A stretch of 64,000 nt of DNA. Source: Diabrotica undecimpunctata (Eukaryota > Arthropoda > Insecta > Coleoptera > Chrysomelidae). Location: NCBI RefSeq assembly GCF_040954645.1, contig NC_092811.1:87597199-87661198 (forward strand), given 5' to 3'. The notes below the pieces were generated by a model. It did no database searches. It saw only the letters and a program-made list of their open reading frames with translations, and had not been told where the DNA came from. Positions 20,620 to 32,916 of this stretch are shown piece by piece; position 1 is the first letter of the stretch, and the number at the start of each line of letters is the position of its first letter. A program made the position numbers and the translations under genes.

Positions 20620-21010
20620 CGTGCAAACCGGCGCTCAGGTATTTTGAAGGACAACGTTGAGATTTGGGACGTTTGCCTATAGATTTGGGATGGGGGTATA
20701 TTTAGAAAAAAAAATTGGAAATTGAAATATACCAATAAAATGATAGAATTTGGTACTAAAAAAAAGGGAGAAAAATTAATGATGCCACCTAGTCCTTTGT
20801 CGAGGGACAAGGAAAACTCGACACTAGACCTATGAGAAGACTGGTTCATGAAAGATTAAAACAAATGTCACGCTAAGCCTAAAAAAAAAAACCAAAATGC
20901 ATACATTGTCAAAACGAAGGAGAAGAATCAAGCACAGTTACCTTATATTGTCGGTCTACATTCCTGTCAGATTTACCTTCTTATTAGTTACCAGAAGAAA
21001 GGAAGATTAT
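20620..21010 (+). pseudogene. Possible LINE C-terminal zinc-motif fragment
   Basis: A plus-strand frame around 20895 reads PKCIHCQNEGEESSTVTLYC, which has C-x2-C spacing with a later Cys, as in LINE C-termini; RPMRRLVHERLKQM precedes it. No RT blocks support it, so this is a weak call. Confidence 0.3.
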
Positions 21011-21534
21011 AAGAGAGTATTAAACAAATAATTGCTACAAATAAACAATTTTTATTTCTTAAATGTATAGCTAGGTACAATTAATATAGAATGTCAACAC
21101 ATTCGTAACGTAAACATAAATCAAACAAGGCAAATAGCAAAAAAAAAACAAAAATGTAAATTTATACAAATTACGTATTAAACAAATATTCCCAAAATTA
21201 AATAGAAGACCTTTATAACTAGGTAAAGCTAAAATGTGAATTTAAATAGCAAAATTTAGCAAGAATACTTTGACAATACCACAGTTATAGCATAATTTTC
21301 TGATATTTTCGGTATTATAACATGATCTAATAAAAAAATAACTATAAATTAGCTGTACAAAAAGTATTACTGCACATATAAACTTTTAGGTTGTACAAAA
21401 AAACCAAAGATTATTACAGAATAAAAAAAAATTGAGGAACATACCCTAGACAGAAGAAAAGTGGCATTGCAATGCACTAAATACGTAGGTAATAAAAGTT
21501 ATAAATTAAATCAGGTTTATTTATTTGGTTCTTC

Positions 21535-21935
21535 AGATGTCTAACATTCTACGATCATATTTCAAAATTCAAAAGAAATATTCTTTTTGGAATTTTGGAT
21601 CACCAAAGACACAAAACTCGGAGATATACAATCGAATGCCAACAATATTTATCCCTAACATCCCAGAACAGAAAAGAGAATTTAAGTATACGAATATTGA
21701 GGATTGGACACACACGTTTAACACGTAGTTATTTTATGTCCTCTACACACCAACAGTTACTATAATTACAACGATATTCCTATGACCGTTAAGCACATAC
21801 TTACAGAATATTAATTCTACCTGGTCACTCGCATTGTCAACCATATAAAATACAGTTTAAAAGAACTTCTGAACAGTCCAAGCTGACTCAAGAGCCTTAT
21901 AGATTTCTTTAAGACTACACAATCTTTTATATATA
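21535..21935 (+). pseudogene. I/Jockey-group LINE C-terminus
   Basis: Plus strand: NRKENLSIRILRIGHTRLTR, SYFMSSTHQQLL, then after breaks SLIDFFKTTQ. The RxLRIGHTRLTH block is a hallmark of I/Jockey-group ORF2 tails. It ends against the minus-strand LINE at 21930. The stretch 21011-21534 is AT-rich and unassigned. Confidence 0.55.
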
Positions 21936-24300
21936 TTTAGGGATTCTACAGTACTCACTGCCTTCCCTCCCTCAACCGTTTCCATCTCTTTCTGTTGTCC
22001 CATTCTCCATCGTTTAGGCCTCTCTTACTCATGGCGTCGTCTACTTCGTTCCTCCAGACCCTTCGGGGTCGTCCTCTTTTCCTCCTTCCTATGGGGCTCC
22101 ATTCGGTTATTCTCTTTATCCATCTGCTGTCGCTAGTTCTTCTTACATGTTCATACCACTTTAGTCTTTTTGTGGTATATATGTTAGTATGTCCGTTTCA
22201 ATTGATGATCTTTGCTTTATTTCGTCATTACTTCTCTTATCGATTCTTGTTACTCTGCAGCATCTTCGCAGGCATTCCATCTCTGTTGCTACTATCTTAC
22301 TGCTGTTTTTCTTGTTTATAATTAAATTTTCAGCCCCATATGTCATAATACTTCGCACTAATGTTTTATAAATCTGTGTTTTTGTCTTCATATTTAGGTG
22401 TCTATCCCAACATACTGAGTTAAGGGATTGCTGTTCTTGGTTGTCCCAATCTTTGCTTAATTTCTTTCTCTGTTATTTTGCCTTTTTCGTGATTATAAAA
22501 CCCAAGTATTTGAATTTATCCTTTCCTTTGATTGTTACGTTGTCGTCAATCTGTAGATCTTCTATGTCTTCTTCACTTGTAGATAGGTACTCTGTTTTAG
22601 CGAAGTTAATATCTAGGACAGCCTTGACATATTCTTCTTGTAGTTTCTTTATCATGTAACTGAGGTCTTCTTGGTCTTGTGCAATCACTACTTGATCGTT
22701 TGCAATGCGTAACGTATATAGGTATTCGTTTCGTACTGGTACTTCCATGCCTTTGCATTTTCTTTTCCATTTAGTCAAGACTTTCTCTAAGTATATTTTG
22801 AATATGGTTGGAAATGTGGATCAACCCTGTAAGAGCCCTTTTGTTGTGGTGAAGTCTGCTATGATTCTTGTTCCCATTTTAATGGACACTTTATTTTCTT
22901 TGTACAGAGCTTTTGTAGCTTCTATGAGTTCCGTCTGTTTTTCTAATTTGTACATTGCCTCCCATAGTTCTGACCTTGGTACAGAGTCATTTGCCTTTCT
23001 TAGGTCCAGAAATGCCAAATGTACATCCCTATTTTTTGCTTTTTTCTTTTCCAGCAGTTGTTCTCCTGATCATCTCCGATTTTGCCTTTTATCGCTTGCT
23101 CTATCTCTTCTCGCAATATCTTCCCATATAATCTTTTTATTGATGATATTACGCTCATTCATCTGTAGTTTTCGCATCGTTTTCTATCTCCTTTTTTAAA
23201 TATAGATGTCATATATGCCTCCGTCCATTCCTTTGGGAGCTGTTCTTCATTTATGCCTTTCTGAAATATCCATTTTATCATCCGGTTTTTTTTTGAGCCG
23301 TATTTTATAAGCTCGGGTGAGATGCCTCCAAGTCCCGGTGCTTTCCTATTTTTGATTGCTTTTATGGCCGTTCTCATTTACCTATATGTTATAGTCTTTG
23401 ATTTTGTATATTTTCCAATTTAATTTTTTCTTTTGAGTTTTGTTTCAATCCTCTCAGTACTTTCCATGACTCCGAAGTTCTTGTACCTCCTATGTATGTT
23501 TCAATATTTAAGCAGGTTCTTTCCCATTTTTTATTCTTTTGTTGTGTTATTTGTTTTTTCACTCTTTATTTGTTATATGTTCTTTCTCTCTAAGGGCTTC
23601 GAATGCTGCTTGTTTTATACTCGCCTTTATATGCTCGTATATTTCTTAGATGTTGCCGTATCTGAATTCTATTAATTTTTAGTCTAGACGTTGTTTGTAT
23701 AGTTCTCTTATTGATTGTGCTTGGGGTAGTTCTATATTGTATTGTTTTTCTCTTATAGTGTTCAACAGTTCTTCTGTAGAGGAGGTCTTGTTATGTGTCC
23801 AATTAATGCCCATTTTTGCTGTCAGTAGTTTATGGTCAGTTCCACATTCTGCTCCTCTTTTGACTCTCACATCTTTTATCTTTATTGTGGTATCTTGTTT
23901 GACTATTGCGTAGTCTATTATCGATTTTAACTTTCGTGTTTCTTGTGTCCATGTATATTTATAACTATTTTTATATCTGAAGAATGCGTTGGTGATTTTT
24001 AGGTTGTTTAGTTCGCATAATTCAATCAGACGTTCTCCGTTATCATTTTGTTCATCCTCTCCAAATCTCTAAACTACTTTATCGTTTTGGCTCCTTCCGG
24101 TTCTGCCGTTAATGTCTCCTGTTATAATTATCTTCACGTTCTTCTTGGTTAGCTCTATTTTGTGTTGAAGTTGTTGAAATTTTCTTTTTCTACTCTCGAG
24201 GAATCGTCTGTTGGTGCATATACTCCGACTATCGCTGTCTCTTTACCGTATATGTCTATATGAATTTTAATTATCCTGTCCTTGATCGACTCCCATGTTC
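21930..24300 (-). pseudogene. Nearly full-length endonuclease-RT LINE, frameshifted
   Basis: On the minus strand, in order: endonuclease blocks ETAIVGVYAPTDDSSRVEKE, IIDYAIVKQDTTIKIKDVRV, GAECGTDHKLLTAKM (catalytic Asp-His; Ser replaced by Thr); RT fingers AIKNRKAPGLGGISPELIKY, WTEAYMTSIFKKGDRKRCENYR; motif A AFLDLRKANDSVPRSELWEA; motif B TTKGLLQG; motif C position LRIANDQVVIAQDQEDL, with the YxDD changed to IANDQ; thumb FKYLGFIITK; tail IYKTLVRSIMTYGAE and ECLRRCCRVTRIDKRSNDEI. At least four frameshifts. The longest LINE of its family here, but dead. Plus-strand ORFs over it are shadows. Confidence 0.75.
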
Positions 24301-26134
24301 TAACCCCAACTAACAATTTTTTAACACAATTTAATTCACTTAATATTGTTATTCTTTAACTTTTTAAGTATCTGTAATGGAAATATTGATAACTATGTAC
24401 TATCGTAAACCCACGTAAATTCGAAATAAAAAAAATAAAGACATAAATTTTTAAAAACATTAGTTAGAAGTAAAACATTTTATAGCGTGTTTAATTCACT
24501 CCCCTTCAAATATTTACTTACTAAACATAAATCGCATAAAAATTGAATTCGATAACGAAAAGAAACAGCGTGGAAAGAACATAACAAAGAATCGGTTTTA
24601 TTAGAGCTATAAGAATTCAATTGCTGGCCTGGGACGTATCGGACACCCCAACCGGAACGCCCTTGGTTAAGTTCGTATTGATTGCGGGGTTAGGCGGGAA
24701 AATCTCAATATTTTGTTCCGGGAAAGCTCCGGAGGAGGAAAAAGTCCGTTCCTACAACTCCAGCTCTCATCTGTTCTCGGTCTTCTGCCAAGAAAGCATT
24801 CCCGGGTTTAAATTTAAAAAAGATAAACAATTAACATATGCATAGTTTAAATATTTAGTGAATTTTTTGTAATAGACTAGAAGTTTGTAGGAACATTTAG
24901 TGAATGTTGCCGTTTTTTGTAGTGAAATAGAGTGAATATTTTTAGGAGAATTGGTGGGTAATGGAAATAGTTTGAGTTTTTTATTTTTAGTTAATCTGTT
25001 ATCAAACAGGTTGAGGGAGTGCCGCTTTCCACAAAGGGCGCTGCCATTTCACATTTGTTGCATTACCGAAATTTGCATATTTTCTGATAAAGTTAATTGA
25101 TATCACATATATATGTTTATCTAACACTTGATTATAAATTAATTAGTACCGTTTAGTAAATATCAAATGTACATCCCTTGAACACATATATAACAGTTAA
25201 TTTGACTTAATGAACTTTTTTTAATTACATAAGGAATATTTTAATAAATTTACATCTATTTTTGTCATTTATTGAATATTAATATAAACTGTTTTTTTAT
25301 ATAAAAAACTAAAAGTAAGCTATATCTTATTTTGGACAATACCTTTTAAACCTATTAACTTATCGTTGTTAAATTTTTTTTTATTTCAGCTTCCACCTTT
25401 TTCTCTAAATTAATTTTTGCTCGTTAAATTTTGCTCACATAAATTAGTTAATTTTTATTTAAATTAAAGGGCATATTTTTATGTCAAAGAAGTTGGAGGT
25501 CATATCGTTTAAATTTCATACTACGCAAGTTAAATCATCGTTGCTGGTTCTGCAAAATGTGGTAAACATTTTGAGACCATAAGTTTAGTCAAATTATACC
25601 TAATAGTTTTCGTGAAGTGGTACATGATTTAAAAACTCGTAAGGGGACATAATGAGACTATTATATAACGACAATACATATATTTTCATTGCTCAGTTAG
25701 TTTTGCAAGATGATATTTAGCATTTAAAACTGCTATATTCTTATTTTAAAGGGGAACATCTTGTGTTAAAATTCATTTCAACTCTTAAAATTATGCAATT
25801 AAAATTAAATAACATGTTAAAAATGGAATGGAAATTTTTTTTTTATATAATTAGAAAAATAATCGGTAAAATTAAATATTGATTTTAACAAAGTTTTCTA
25901 CCGAGCGCAAAACATTGGTTATTATTTTTGTTTTCCCATATCCTTAAACAAATTCTCTGTGTTACTTGCTGTTTGTAGTTGTTGCAGCATAACTCTGAGT
26001 TCTCATAAGTTGTCTGTTATGGGAATGCTATCATCGGCATTTTGGAAATAATTTAATTTATTTCACACCTATTATAAACATAATAACCTAAGTGTTATAA
26101 ATAGTTTGGACGACAAAAGATCTCGCTGACGAAT
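24301..26134. other. AT-rich DNA with a GC-rich island
   Basis: Mostly featureless AT-rich sequence. A distinct island at about 24620-24800 is far richer in G+C than its surroundings and encodes an unrecognised 74-codon plus-strand frame. It might be a piece of an LTR or other element; no ends were seen. Confidence 0.35.
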
Positions 26135-27275
26135 ACTTCTGACAATTTATATCTTCATCATCATTCTGGCTTTATAACCCTGTGTGTTTCATCCCATGTT
26201 ATCAAGGAACCTTGTTCTGGGTCTTCCTCTTTTTCTCTGACCAATGGGTCTATCAAAAAGCGTTTTTCTACCTGGGTCATTTTATTCCATCCGCATTACA
26301 TGCTCTATCCACCTCAGACTTCCTATCTTAATATGTTTTACGATATCTGGTTCCTGTTATATTCTATAAAGTATGAAGTTGTATCGTTTTTTCAACACTC
26401 CATTGTCATTCACTGCTCCATAGATTCACCTTAGTACTTTTCTTTCGAAACAATATGTTTTCATTATTTCTTGTTAGAGTCCAGGTCTCTGACCCATATG
26501 TTAGGACTGGGCGTATTATTGTTTTGTAGTTTTATTTTTGTATTTCTCGATATAATTGTGAATTTAAGGAGATTGACCCCAAAATAGCATCCGTTTGCCG
26601 TGCAAATTCTGCGGTTTATTTCTGCGGTAGTATTATTTTCAGCGTTAAGAAGCGCTCCCAGGTATACAAATTCGTTCACTGCTTCAATGATGTCGTTTTC
26701 TCTAAGAAGTGGTCGTAGGATTTGTGGTTGAGTGCATATTTTCTTATACTTCGTTTTGTTAATATTATTTTAATATTGATAACAATATTAATATCATCAG
26801 CATAGGCAAAGATTTGCACTGAATTATTATATATTAAACCGATGATTGTGATTTGTGTAATACATATTAATTTTTCCAGAGCCAGATTAAACAGTATACA
26901 GGAGATAAAAGGTTTAGACAGTTCCCCCTGAATTCGTACTCTACATTTAATTTTTCAACAGTTAGTTTTGTTAAATTCACCAACTGATTGATGAGTATTC
27001 CTAGATCTTCCATTGCTTTGAACATTTTCCTTCTATTCACAGAGTCGTAGGCTAGTTTGTAGTGTATGAATATGTGATGATGCCATATTCTAGCCTAAAA
27101 CTTGTCTTAGGGTTTCAATCTAATGAATTGTCGATTTACCACCTCTGAAACCAGCTTGGTATTTTCCTACTGTCTGTTCTGAATATGGTGCCATACGCTG
27201 ATATAGTACTGTGAAAAATATTTTATAGTCAGCATTTAGAAGCGTAAGTCCTCTGTGGTTAGAGCATTCAAAGAT
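26135..27275 (-). pseudogene. LINE RT relic with (GATGAT) tail
   Basis: Minus strand: ECSNHRGLTLLNADYKIFFT, YSEQTVGKYQAGFRGGKSTI, IFAYADDINIVI (motif C intact), VNEFVYLGALLNAENNTTAE, INRRICTANGCYFGVN, then a shifted tail matching LRW-GHVMRM-x-W and PEQGSLITWDET. It ends in GATGATGAAGATATA at 26150. Same family as the outer LINE at 59400-62490 (QGGFRKGKSTIDQIF, AYADNIDII). Confidence 0.65.
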
Positions 27276-27415
27276 ATCAACATGCAAACATGGAGTGAAA
27301 TTTAAAATGTAAAATGTAAATAAATGCGCTTGGCATATCAGTGTCCTACCAGCCTGACAAACTGTTAGAACATATATACAATACTGCCAACTAAACATAC
27401 GTACACAGGTAATTT

Positions 27416-27645
27416 TTAACGGTTTAAATACGTGGGTCATATTGACCCGAACGTACTATAGGTAACAATTTAGTTTTTATCAAAAAATCAGGAAGTTGAT
27501 TTTTTATCTCGTATGCAATTGAAAGACCTCATAATAGGTAATAAAGTCACGAAACACCAAAACGTTACGCCGCGTAATAATTTGCAAAATAAGAAATAAA
27601 TTTTTTTTTTGGGTCAAATAGACCCGAACAGGACAGCAGGGTTAA
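27416..27645. mobile_element. Candidate piggyBac-type MITE
   Basis: 230 bp between two TTAA sites (27416-27419 and 27642-27645). Near each end is a 15-bp palindrome: GGGTCATATTGACCC (27434-27448), 14 bp from the left TTAA, and GGGTCAAATAGACCC (27611-27625), 16 bp from the right TTAA. Symmetry and TTAA suggest a piggyBac-derived non-autonomous element. Outer ends do not match well as TIRs. Confidence 0.45.
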
Positions 27646-27649
27646 AAAA

Positions 27650-27985
27650 ATAACTTTCGACGCTATTTTAACTTTTGTACGGAAGTGATACCTCTTTTTT
27701 TTTTAAATACTTTTTGGTTTGATATATACGATTTCGTTAAATGTAGTATTTTGTTTTTTAACTGAAGGTGTAATTAAATTTAAAACATATTTAAACTGAA
27801 TCCTATTCATTGTAAAATATCCATAATATTTTTCATCGTCATCAATTAATTCATTGTATAAAGTCCAGTATTCACCTTCCTTCTTCCTTTATCTTAGCAT
27901 TGGATGTACTTCAAACCTTCTTTTTACTACAGTTTTTCCTTCTTCATCGTTAAATAGAAGAGCAATAATTGCACGTAATTTTTGT
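27650..27985 (-). pseudogene. PIF/Harbinger transposase N-terminal relic
   Basis: Minus strand: RKEGEYWTLYNELIDDDEKY, then YGYFTMNRIQFKYVLNLITP and SVKKQNTTFNE. The arrangement L-x-x-EGEY-x-x-L...D-x-x-K-(F/Y)-x-x-YFRM-x-x-x-x-F-x-x-(I/L)LxLI is that of HARBI1-like nucleases. Catalytic residues lie further downstream and are not present, so the copy is truncated. Confidence 0.6.
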
Positions 27986-28548
27986 CGAGAAAAGCGAGAT
28001 CATATCTTCACCGAACCAAACTGAAACGTTCTATGTATGAAAATGTGAACGCGCAGTCCAATTGCTGGACTGAAAACGCTACGTGCCGGAAACTATACGT
28101 GCACGATAATATGCCGCGACCTTTATTCTATTTATTTCGAGAAAGAATGAATGTCGTCATGTATAAAATTACAATGGTTTATACTTTCATATAATAGTCT
28201 TATAAACCAAAATATTTTTATTAATTTCTCCAAACAAAGTGATAAGATAGTGTAAATCAAAAGTTTAGAAATAACGAATAAATAAATCAAATTCAATTAA
28301 ATAATAGACAAATAAAATATTGAATACACAAATAAAAAGTTTTAAAGATAATATACGTATCTAAAGATAATAAATGCATCTACACAGATTCTTCCTCCCT
28401 TATTTTCCAACAGGAATTTAAAAAAAAATTTGTGTGTTCCTTACAAATCTGGTTTTCACAATTTGGCTTTCAGTAGTTTGTCTCTCAGAGTTTTTTAGTT
28501 CTAGTTGGCTGTATACCATGAATCACAAAAAATTTTCATTTATTAGAT
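27986..28548. other. Unrecognised, AT-rich
   Basis: A short 70-codon plus-strand frame at 27982-28194 resembles nothing known to me. The rest is low-complexity AT. Confidence 0.35.
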
Positions 28549-28669
28549 TAATATTCACTTCTTCTTCAAGTGCCCTGTCCGTTGCGAACGTTGGCTATTA
28601 ACATGGCAATTCTGATCTTGTTTGCGGCGCTTCTGAATAGTTCGACCGATGTGAGCCCGAACCACTTCC

Positions 28670-30440
28670 TCAGATTTTGGAGCCACGAGTGCCTTGCCCT
28701 CGCTTACTGTCTATTTTTCCCTGGACAATCAATTGCAGTGGACTGTACTTATCGTTTCTCAATATGTGGCCTAGATATTCAAGCTTTCTTTGTTTAATTA
28801 TATTCACGATTTCTTTCTCCTTTTCAATTCTTTGGATTACCTCTATGTTGGTGACATGTTCGGTCCAGGATATACGAAGAATGCGTCGGTACACCCACAT
28901 TTCGAATGCTTCTAGTTTTCTCGTGAGCGTCTCCGTCAGCGTCCAGGCCTCTACACCATACAGTAAGATCGGAAAAATGTAGCATTTAACTAGACGTAGT
29001 TTTAGGGGAAGAGACAAATCCCTGCTTATGAGGAGCTTTTTCATATTGCTAAATGCTGTTCTAGCTCGTTCTATTCTCGCCTTAATTTCTGTGGCCTGTT
29101 CCCATTTTGCATTTACGTTGGTGCCAAGGTACACATAAGATTCTACATGGTCAATTAGTATGTTACTTATCCGTAACTGTCGAGCAGGCTGTTGCTTTCT
29201 GCTTATCAGCATCCACTTTGTCTTCTTGAAGTTGAGGCTCAAGCCGTATTCCTCACTAACTAAATAAACTCTTTTCATTACCTGCTGTAATTCGTCTATG
29301 GTACTGGCAAGGATCACCGTGTCGTCGGCATATCTTATATTGTTCGTTAACTCGCCGTTTATTTTTATGCCCTCAATTGGATTTTCCATACATTTGTTAA
29401 ATATTTCTTCGGAATAAATATTGAATAGGAGTGGGGATAATATACACCCCTGACGGACACAAGATTCTACATGGTCAATTAGTATGTTACTTATCCGTAA
29501 CTGTCGAGCAGGCTGTTGCTTTCTGCTTATCAGCATCCACTTTGTCTTCTTGAAGTTGAGGCTCAAGCCGTATTCCTCACTAACTAAATAAACTCTTTTC
29601 ATTACCTGCTGTAATTCGTCTATGGTACTGGCAAGGATCACCGTGTCGTCGGCATATCTTATATTGTTCGTTAACTCGCCGTTTATTTTTATGCCCTCAA
29701 TTGGATTTTCCATACATTTGTTAAATATTTCTTCGGAATAAATATTGAATAGGAGTGGGGATAATATACACCCCTGACGGACACGTCTTTTGATCTGCAC
29801 ACTTTCAGTGAGTTCGTTGCCAATTTTTGCTCTTGCTGTTTGATCCCAGTATAGGTTTGCCACAATTCTAATGTCCTTGTCGTCAATACCTGTCTTTCGC
29901 AGAATATCTATCAATTGTTCATGATTGACATTGTCAAATGCTTTTCTAAAATCCACAAAGCACAAATACTCGTCCTTATCAACGTCTCTACACCGCTGTA
30001 TAAGCACCTGGAGAGCGAAAATTGCTTCTCTAGTTCCAAGTGCTTTCCGAAAGCCAAACTGCGATCTATCAATATTTGACTCACATTAATCATATATTCT
30101 TCTATGAATGATCTTAGTGAATGCTTTAGTGACATGATTGATCAAGCTTATAAGCCGATAGTCATCACAGATCTGGGCATTTGGTTTCTTCGGGATTGTA
30201 ATAAATGTTGACTGCAGCCAGTTCTCCGGGATTTTACCGCTATTATATATGTTGTTAAAAAGTTCAACTAGATTATCAAGGAACTGTTTGTCTGATTTAC
30301 ATAGGATCTTTAATATTTCGCAGCGTACATTGTCCGGACCTGCTGACTTATTGTTTTTTAGTGCTGCAATGGCATCTTCTATCTCCGATTTAAGGATTGA
30401 AGGACCTGTTTCTCCTTCTCCATATAGGTGATCGTCAGTT
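28670..30440 (-). CDS. LINE reverse transcriptase with duplicated palm
   Basis: Main frame 30007 to 28670 (445 codons). Upstream, in a shifted frame to ~30440, come LKNNKSAGPDNVRCEIL and WLQSTFITIPKKPNAQICDD. Motif A: LCFVDFRKAFDNVNHEQL. Motif B: RVRQGCILSPLLFNIYSEE. Motif C: IRYADDTVILAS. Then KWMLISRKQQPARQLRISNI, ILIDHVES. At that point the protein repeats from VRQGCILSP through DHVES in frame, giving two motif B and two YADD blocks, before continuing YVYLGTNVN and the thumb YGVEAWTLTETLTRKLEAFE, RISWTEHVTNIEVI, YLGHILRNDKY. The 108-residue duplication would wreck the RT fold. The frame ends without the usual tail residues. Confidence 0.85.
29137..29784 (-). repeat. 324-bp tandem in-frame duplication inside LINE
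   Basis: Unit 1 is 29137-29460 and unit 2 is 29461-29784. They appear identical base for base. 324 bp is exactly 108 codons, so the reading frame is kept. Copy B (47590-48966) has only one unit. Confidence 0.93.
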
Positions 30441-30454
30441 CTGTCAGATGCAAA

Positions 30455-30846
30455 TTATTTTTCTATGTATGATTTCCATGTTTTTAGGATCGTTGATAGC
30501 TCCGAGATAAGATTTCCATCGCCATCTTTTATGCTGTTGGGTGACTTATTGAATTTCCTCTTGTTTGTCATTGATTTTATTTTTTTGTACATATTGTAAC
30601 TGTCGTATTTTCGTTCGTATTGTTCTATTTCCCTGCATTCGTTGGAAAACCATTTTTCTTTGGCTTCTCGAATTTTCGTTCTTTTGATTTTGTGGATATG
30701 CTGGTATTTTTCTGCATTTTTATTCTTGAATTTACGTCTTTCATCCATCATATCCATTATCTCATCAGACATCCATTCTTTCTTCTTCCGTCTGTCACGC
30801 TTTTATAGAGTCGCGCATGTTGTTTGGATTGCTTCCCTCGATAATA
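30455..30846 (-). pseudogene. LINE copy A, region before RT
   Basis: Minus strand 105-codon frame: SDEIMDMMDERRKFKNKNAE, HIHKIKRTKIREAKEKWFSN, ECREIEQYERKYDSYNMYKK, ISELSTILKTWKSYIEK. This is the basic, charged linker between endonuclease and RT in this family. It is also present in copy B at 52440-53212, where the endonuclease end (VPTDHNLLVCRMVMR) is kept as well. Confidence 0.75.
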
Positions 30847-30852
30847 TTCACT

Positions 30853-31827
30853 AGAATCTAGTTTATTTGACATTAAAAAAACATAATATTGCACGAGCAG
30901 TGAGGAATACCCTCATATGAAGAGTGCTATCATAGCATACCGACCTGAAATATTTTAAAACGTTGCCATATTCTCTTATGAACGATGCTAAACGCATTCC
31001 TTGATTGTCAAGGTTTTTAGATTAGCTATAACAATGTCATTGCTTATAAATAAATATCGAGAGAAATTCGGTCATAGCGAGTGTGAAATGCTCACAAGAA
31101 GCTCTCCAAGAAGGAATTTAAACACACATACGTACTCTTTCCTAAACCAAACCCAATAACATACAGGAGAGATCAAAGAACTTCTTTTTTGGATCTACTA
31201 AAACTACTAAAAGAACTACTTTTGTACTATTAAATGGAACAATTTTTATTTGAGAGGAACCTCAAGATCACCGTTAGGATAAATCAGCAGGAATCATACA
31301 TTCTAAATAGAGACTTTGACAGATCCTACATAATATGCAAACATACCTGGGTTAATGAGCATAGAATACAATGGGACGATGAATCAATTTAAATAATATA
31401 AACATAAAAAAGTTTAAAAAATAAATGAAAATGAAAATTAGAAATAAAAATATTAGAAAAAATAAAATAAATAAATACTGAAAAAATACAATCAATGGAT
31501 AATACAGGACAAACAAGAAAAACATAACCACTGGATACGAAACTGGATAAAATTACAAAACTGTAAAGAATTTTTTCTACTCTCTTACTAGTAAATTGAA
31601 TATTACCTACTATTTGGATGCTATAAGTAAATACATCAAAACCGATACTGACACGTAATGAGTAGCACGTAATAAAAAAAATTACGCTTCAGTTCTATAA
31701 AAAAAAGCCTTGTAAGTCAGTTGGTCGAGTTACCATGGAAACGAATTAACAGACGTTATTGTGACAGATTAAAAATTACTAATCTGTCAGTGTAAATATA
31801 GTGGTAATTTAAATACAGATAAATAAA
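30853..31827. other. Unassigned stretch before Crypton relic
   Basis: No family recognised. A perfect 10-bp inverted repeat (TGACAGATTA...TAATCTGTCA) lies at about 31762-31789, just upstream of the Crypton start. Confidence 0.35.
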
Positions 31828-32133
31828 ATGAGTTCATTGAATAGTGAAGATGAATTTATTAGCACACCACCTAATATTATGCAGTTAGCTGCGAACACTA
31901 CCGAGAACCTTTTACCAGAAAAATGTAAATTTATTTTCTGAAAACGTACTCTTGGCTTATTTTGGAGAAATCGCTAAGAATTTTAAACCATCCTAATTAT
32001 GGGCAATATATTCTATGCTAAGAAGTGTTATAACTTTGAAAAATAATGTTAATATTGAAAATTACCCGAAATTGCGAGCTTATCTAGAAAGACAATCAGA
32101 AGAGCTCCTGATGTACAGTACTTGTTAATAAAG

Positions 32134-32190
32134 GTATGTTATTTAAAAGTATAACATAAATGTGCCTACTTATATTACTTTTATTTTAAG
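32134..32190 (+). other. Predicted intron in Crypton gene
   Basis: GTATGTTATT...TTATTTTAAG. Removing these 57 bp joins YLLIK to VVAIIGIC in frame, which is the expected protein continuity. Confidence 0.7.
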
Positions 32191-32690
32191 GTTGTTGCAA
32201 TTATTGGAATATGTGAAGCTTGTAGGAAACAAGAGTTAGAAAATCTTAAAATTTGTGACATTGATGATTTAAGTACCATGTTATTGGTTGAAATTCCTGA
32301 TACGAAAACCAAAATATGTAGATCTTTCGTTATTTCCGGAAATTTCTATAAAATCTGCAAACAATAGATAGAAATTCGACTACAGATTAGCGATCCGCAA
32401 ATAAATCAATTTTTTCTTAATTATCAAAGAGGTAAATGTACGAAACAGGTGGTAGGATTCAAGAAAATAGGCGGTGTTCCTAAACAAATAGCCGAATATT
32501 TAATGTTACTATTTCTGCCACTATTTTCTGCCACTATTTTGGTAGATGCCGGTGGTGATTTAATGGCTCTTAAACGACATTTCGGATGGAAATCTTCAAC
32601 AACGACCGAAGGATATATCGATGAGTCAATAAATAATAAGACGTCAACAGCCAATAGAATTATAAATTCAATTGAAAGGAATTTACAGAC

Positions 32691-32916
32691 TAATTACTAT
32701 TTAACTGGGAATAAGCCACAATTAAAGGTTGAAATACGTTTATTGACGTTTCAATTTCCACTTCGGAAATCGTTCTCAAAATACAAACATTTGTATTTTG
32801 AGAACGATTTCCGAAGTGGAAATTGAAACGTCAATAAACGTATTTTAACCTTTAATTGTGGCTTATTCCCAGTTAAATAGTAATTAATTTAAAAATGCCA
32901 CAAGAAAATAGCTTCA
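32691..32916. mobile_element. 226-bp palindromic element inserted in Crypton
   Basis: Arms 32691-32787 and 32790-32886 are 97 bp each, one mismatch, separated by CA. A 30-bp tail follows (ending ATAGCTTCA). The whole is flanked by the 12-bp TSD GAATTTACAGAC (32679-32690 and 32917-32928). Each arm carries the stem-loop ATTTCC-GAAG-TGGAAAT followed by GAAACGTC. That resembles stem II and the 3' core of a hammerhead, but the CTGATGA box is not there (GAGAACGA instead). A variable-length TSD suggests retrotransposition by a Penelope-type machinery. Confidence 0.8.

Larger units (their letters stand above)
28560..30841 (-). mobile_element. AAG-tailed LINE copy A with 11-bp TSD
   Basis: Bounded by TSD TAATATTCACT at 28549-28559 and 30842-30852. 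The minus-strand 3' end is GAAGAAGAAG against the left TSD; the 5' end is truncated just inside the endonuclease-RT linker. Only minor breaks, so it is one of the youngest LINEs here. At ~30236-30256 it preserves the uninterrupted site (CTATTATATATGTTG) into which transposon 1 inserted in sister copy B. Confidence 0.9.

Noticed and set aside
22705..23199. 164-codon plus-strand frame
   Set aside because: Antisense to RT motifs A and B of the minus-strand LINE.
32790..32886. Complete hammerhead ribozyme in the palindrome arm
   Set aside because: Stem II and GAAACGTC are present but the CTGATGA box is not; called only hammerhead-like.
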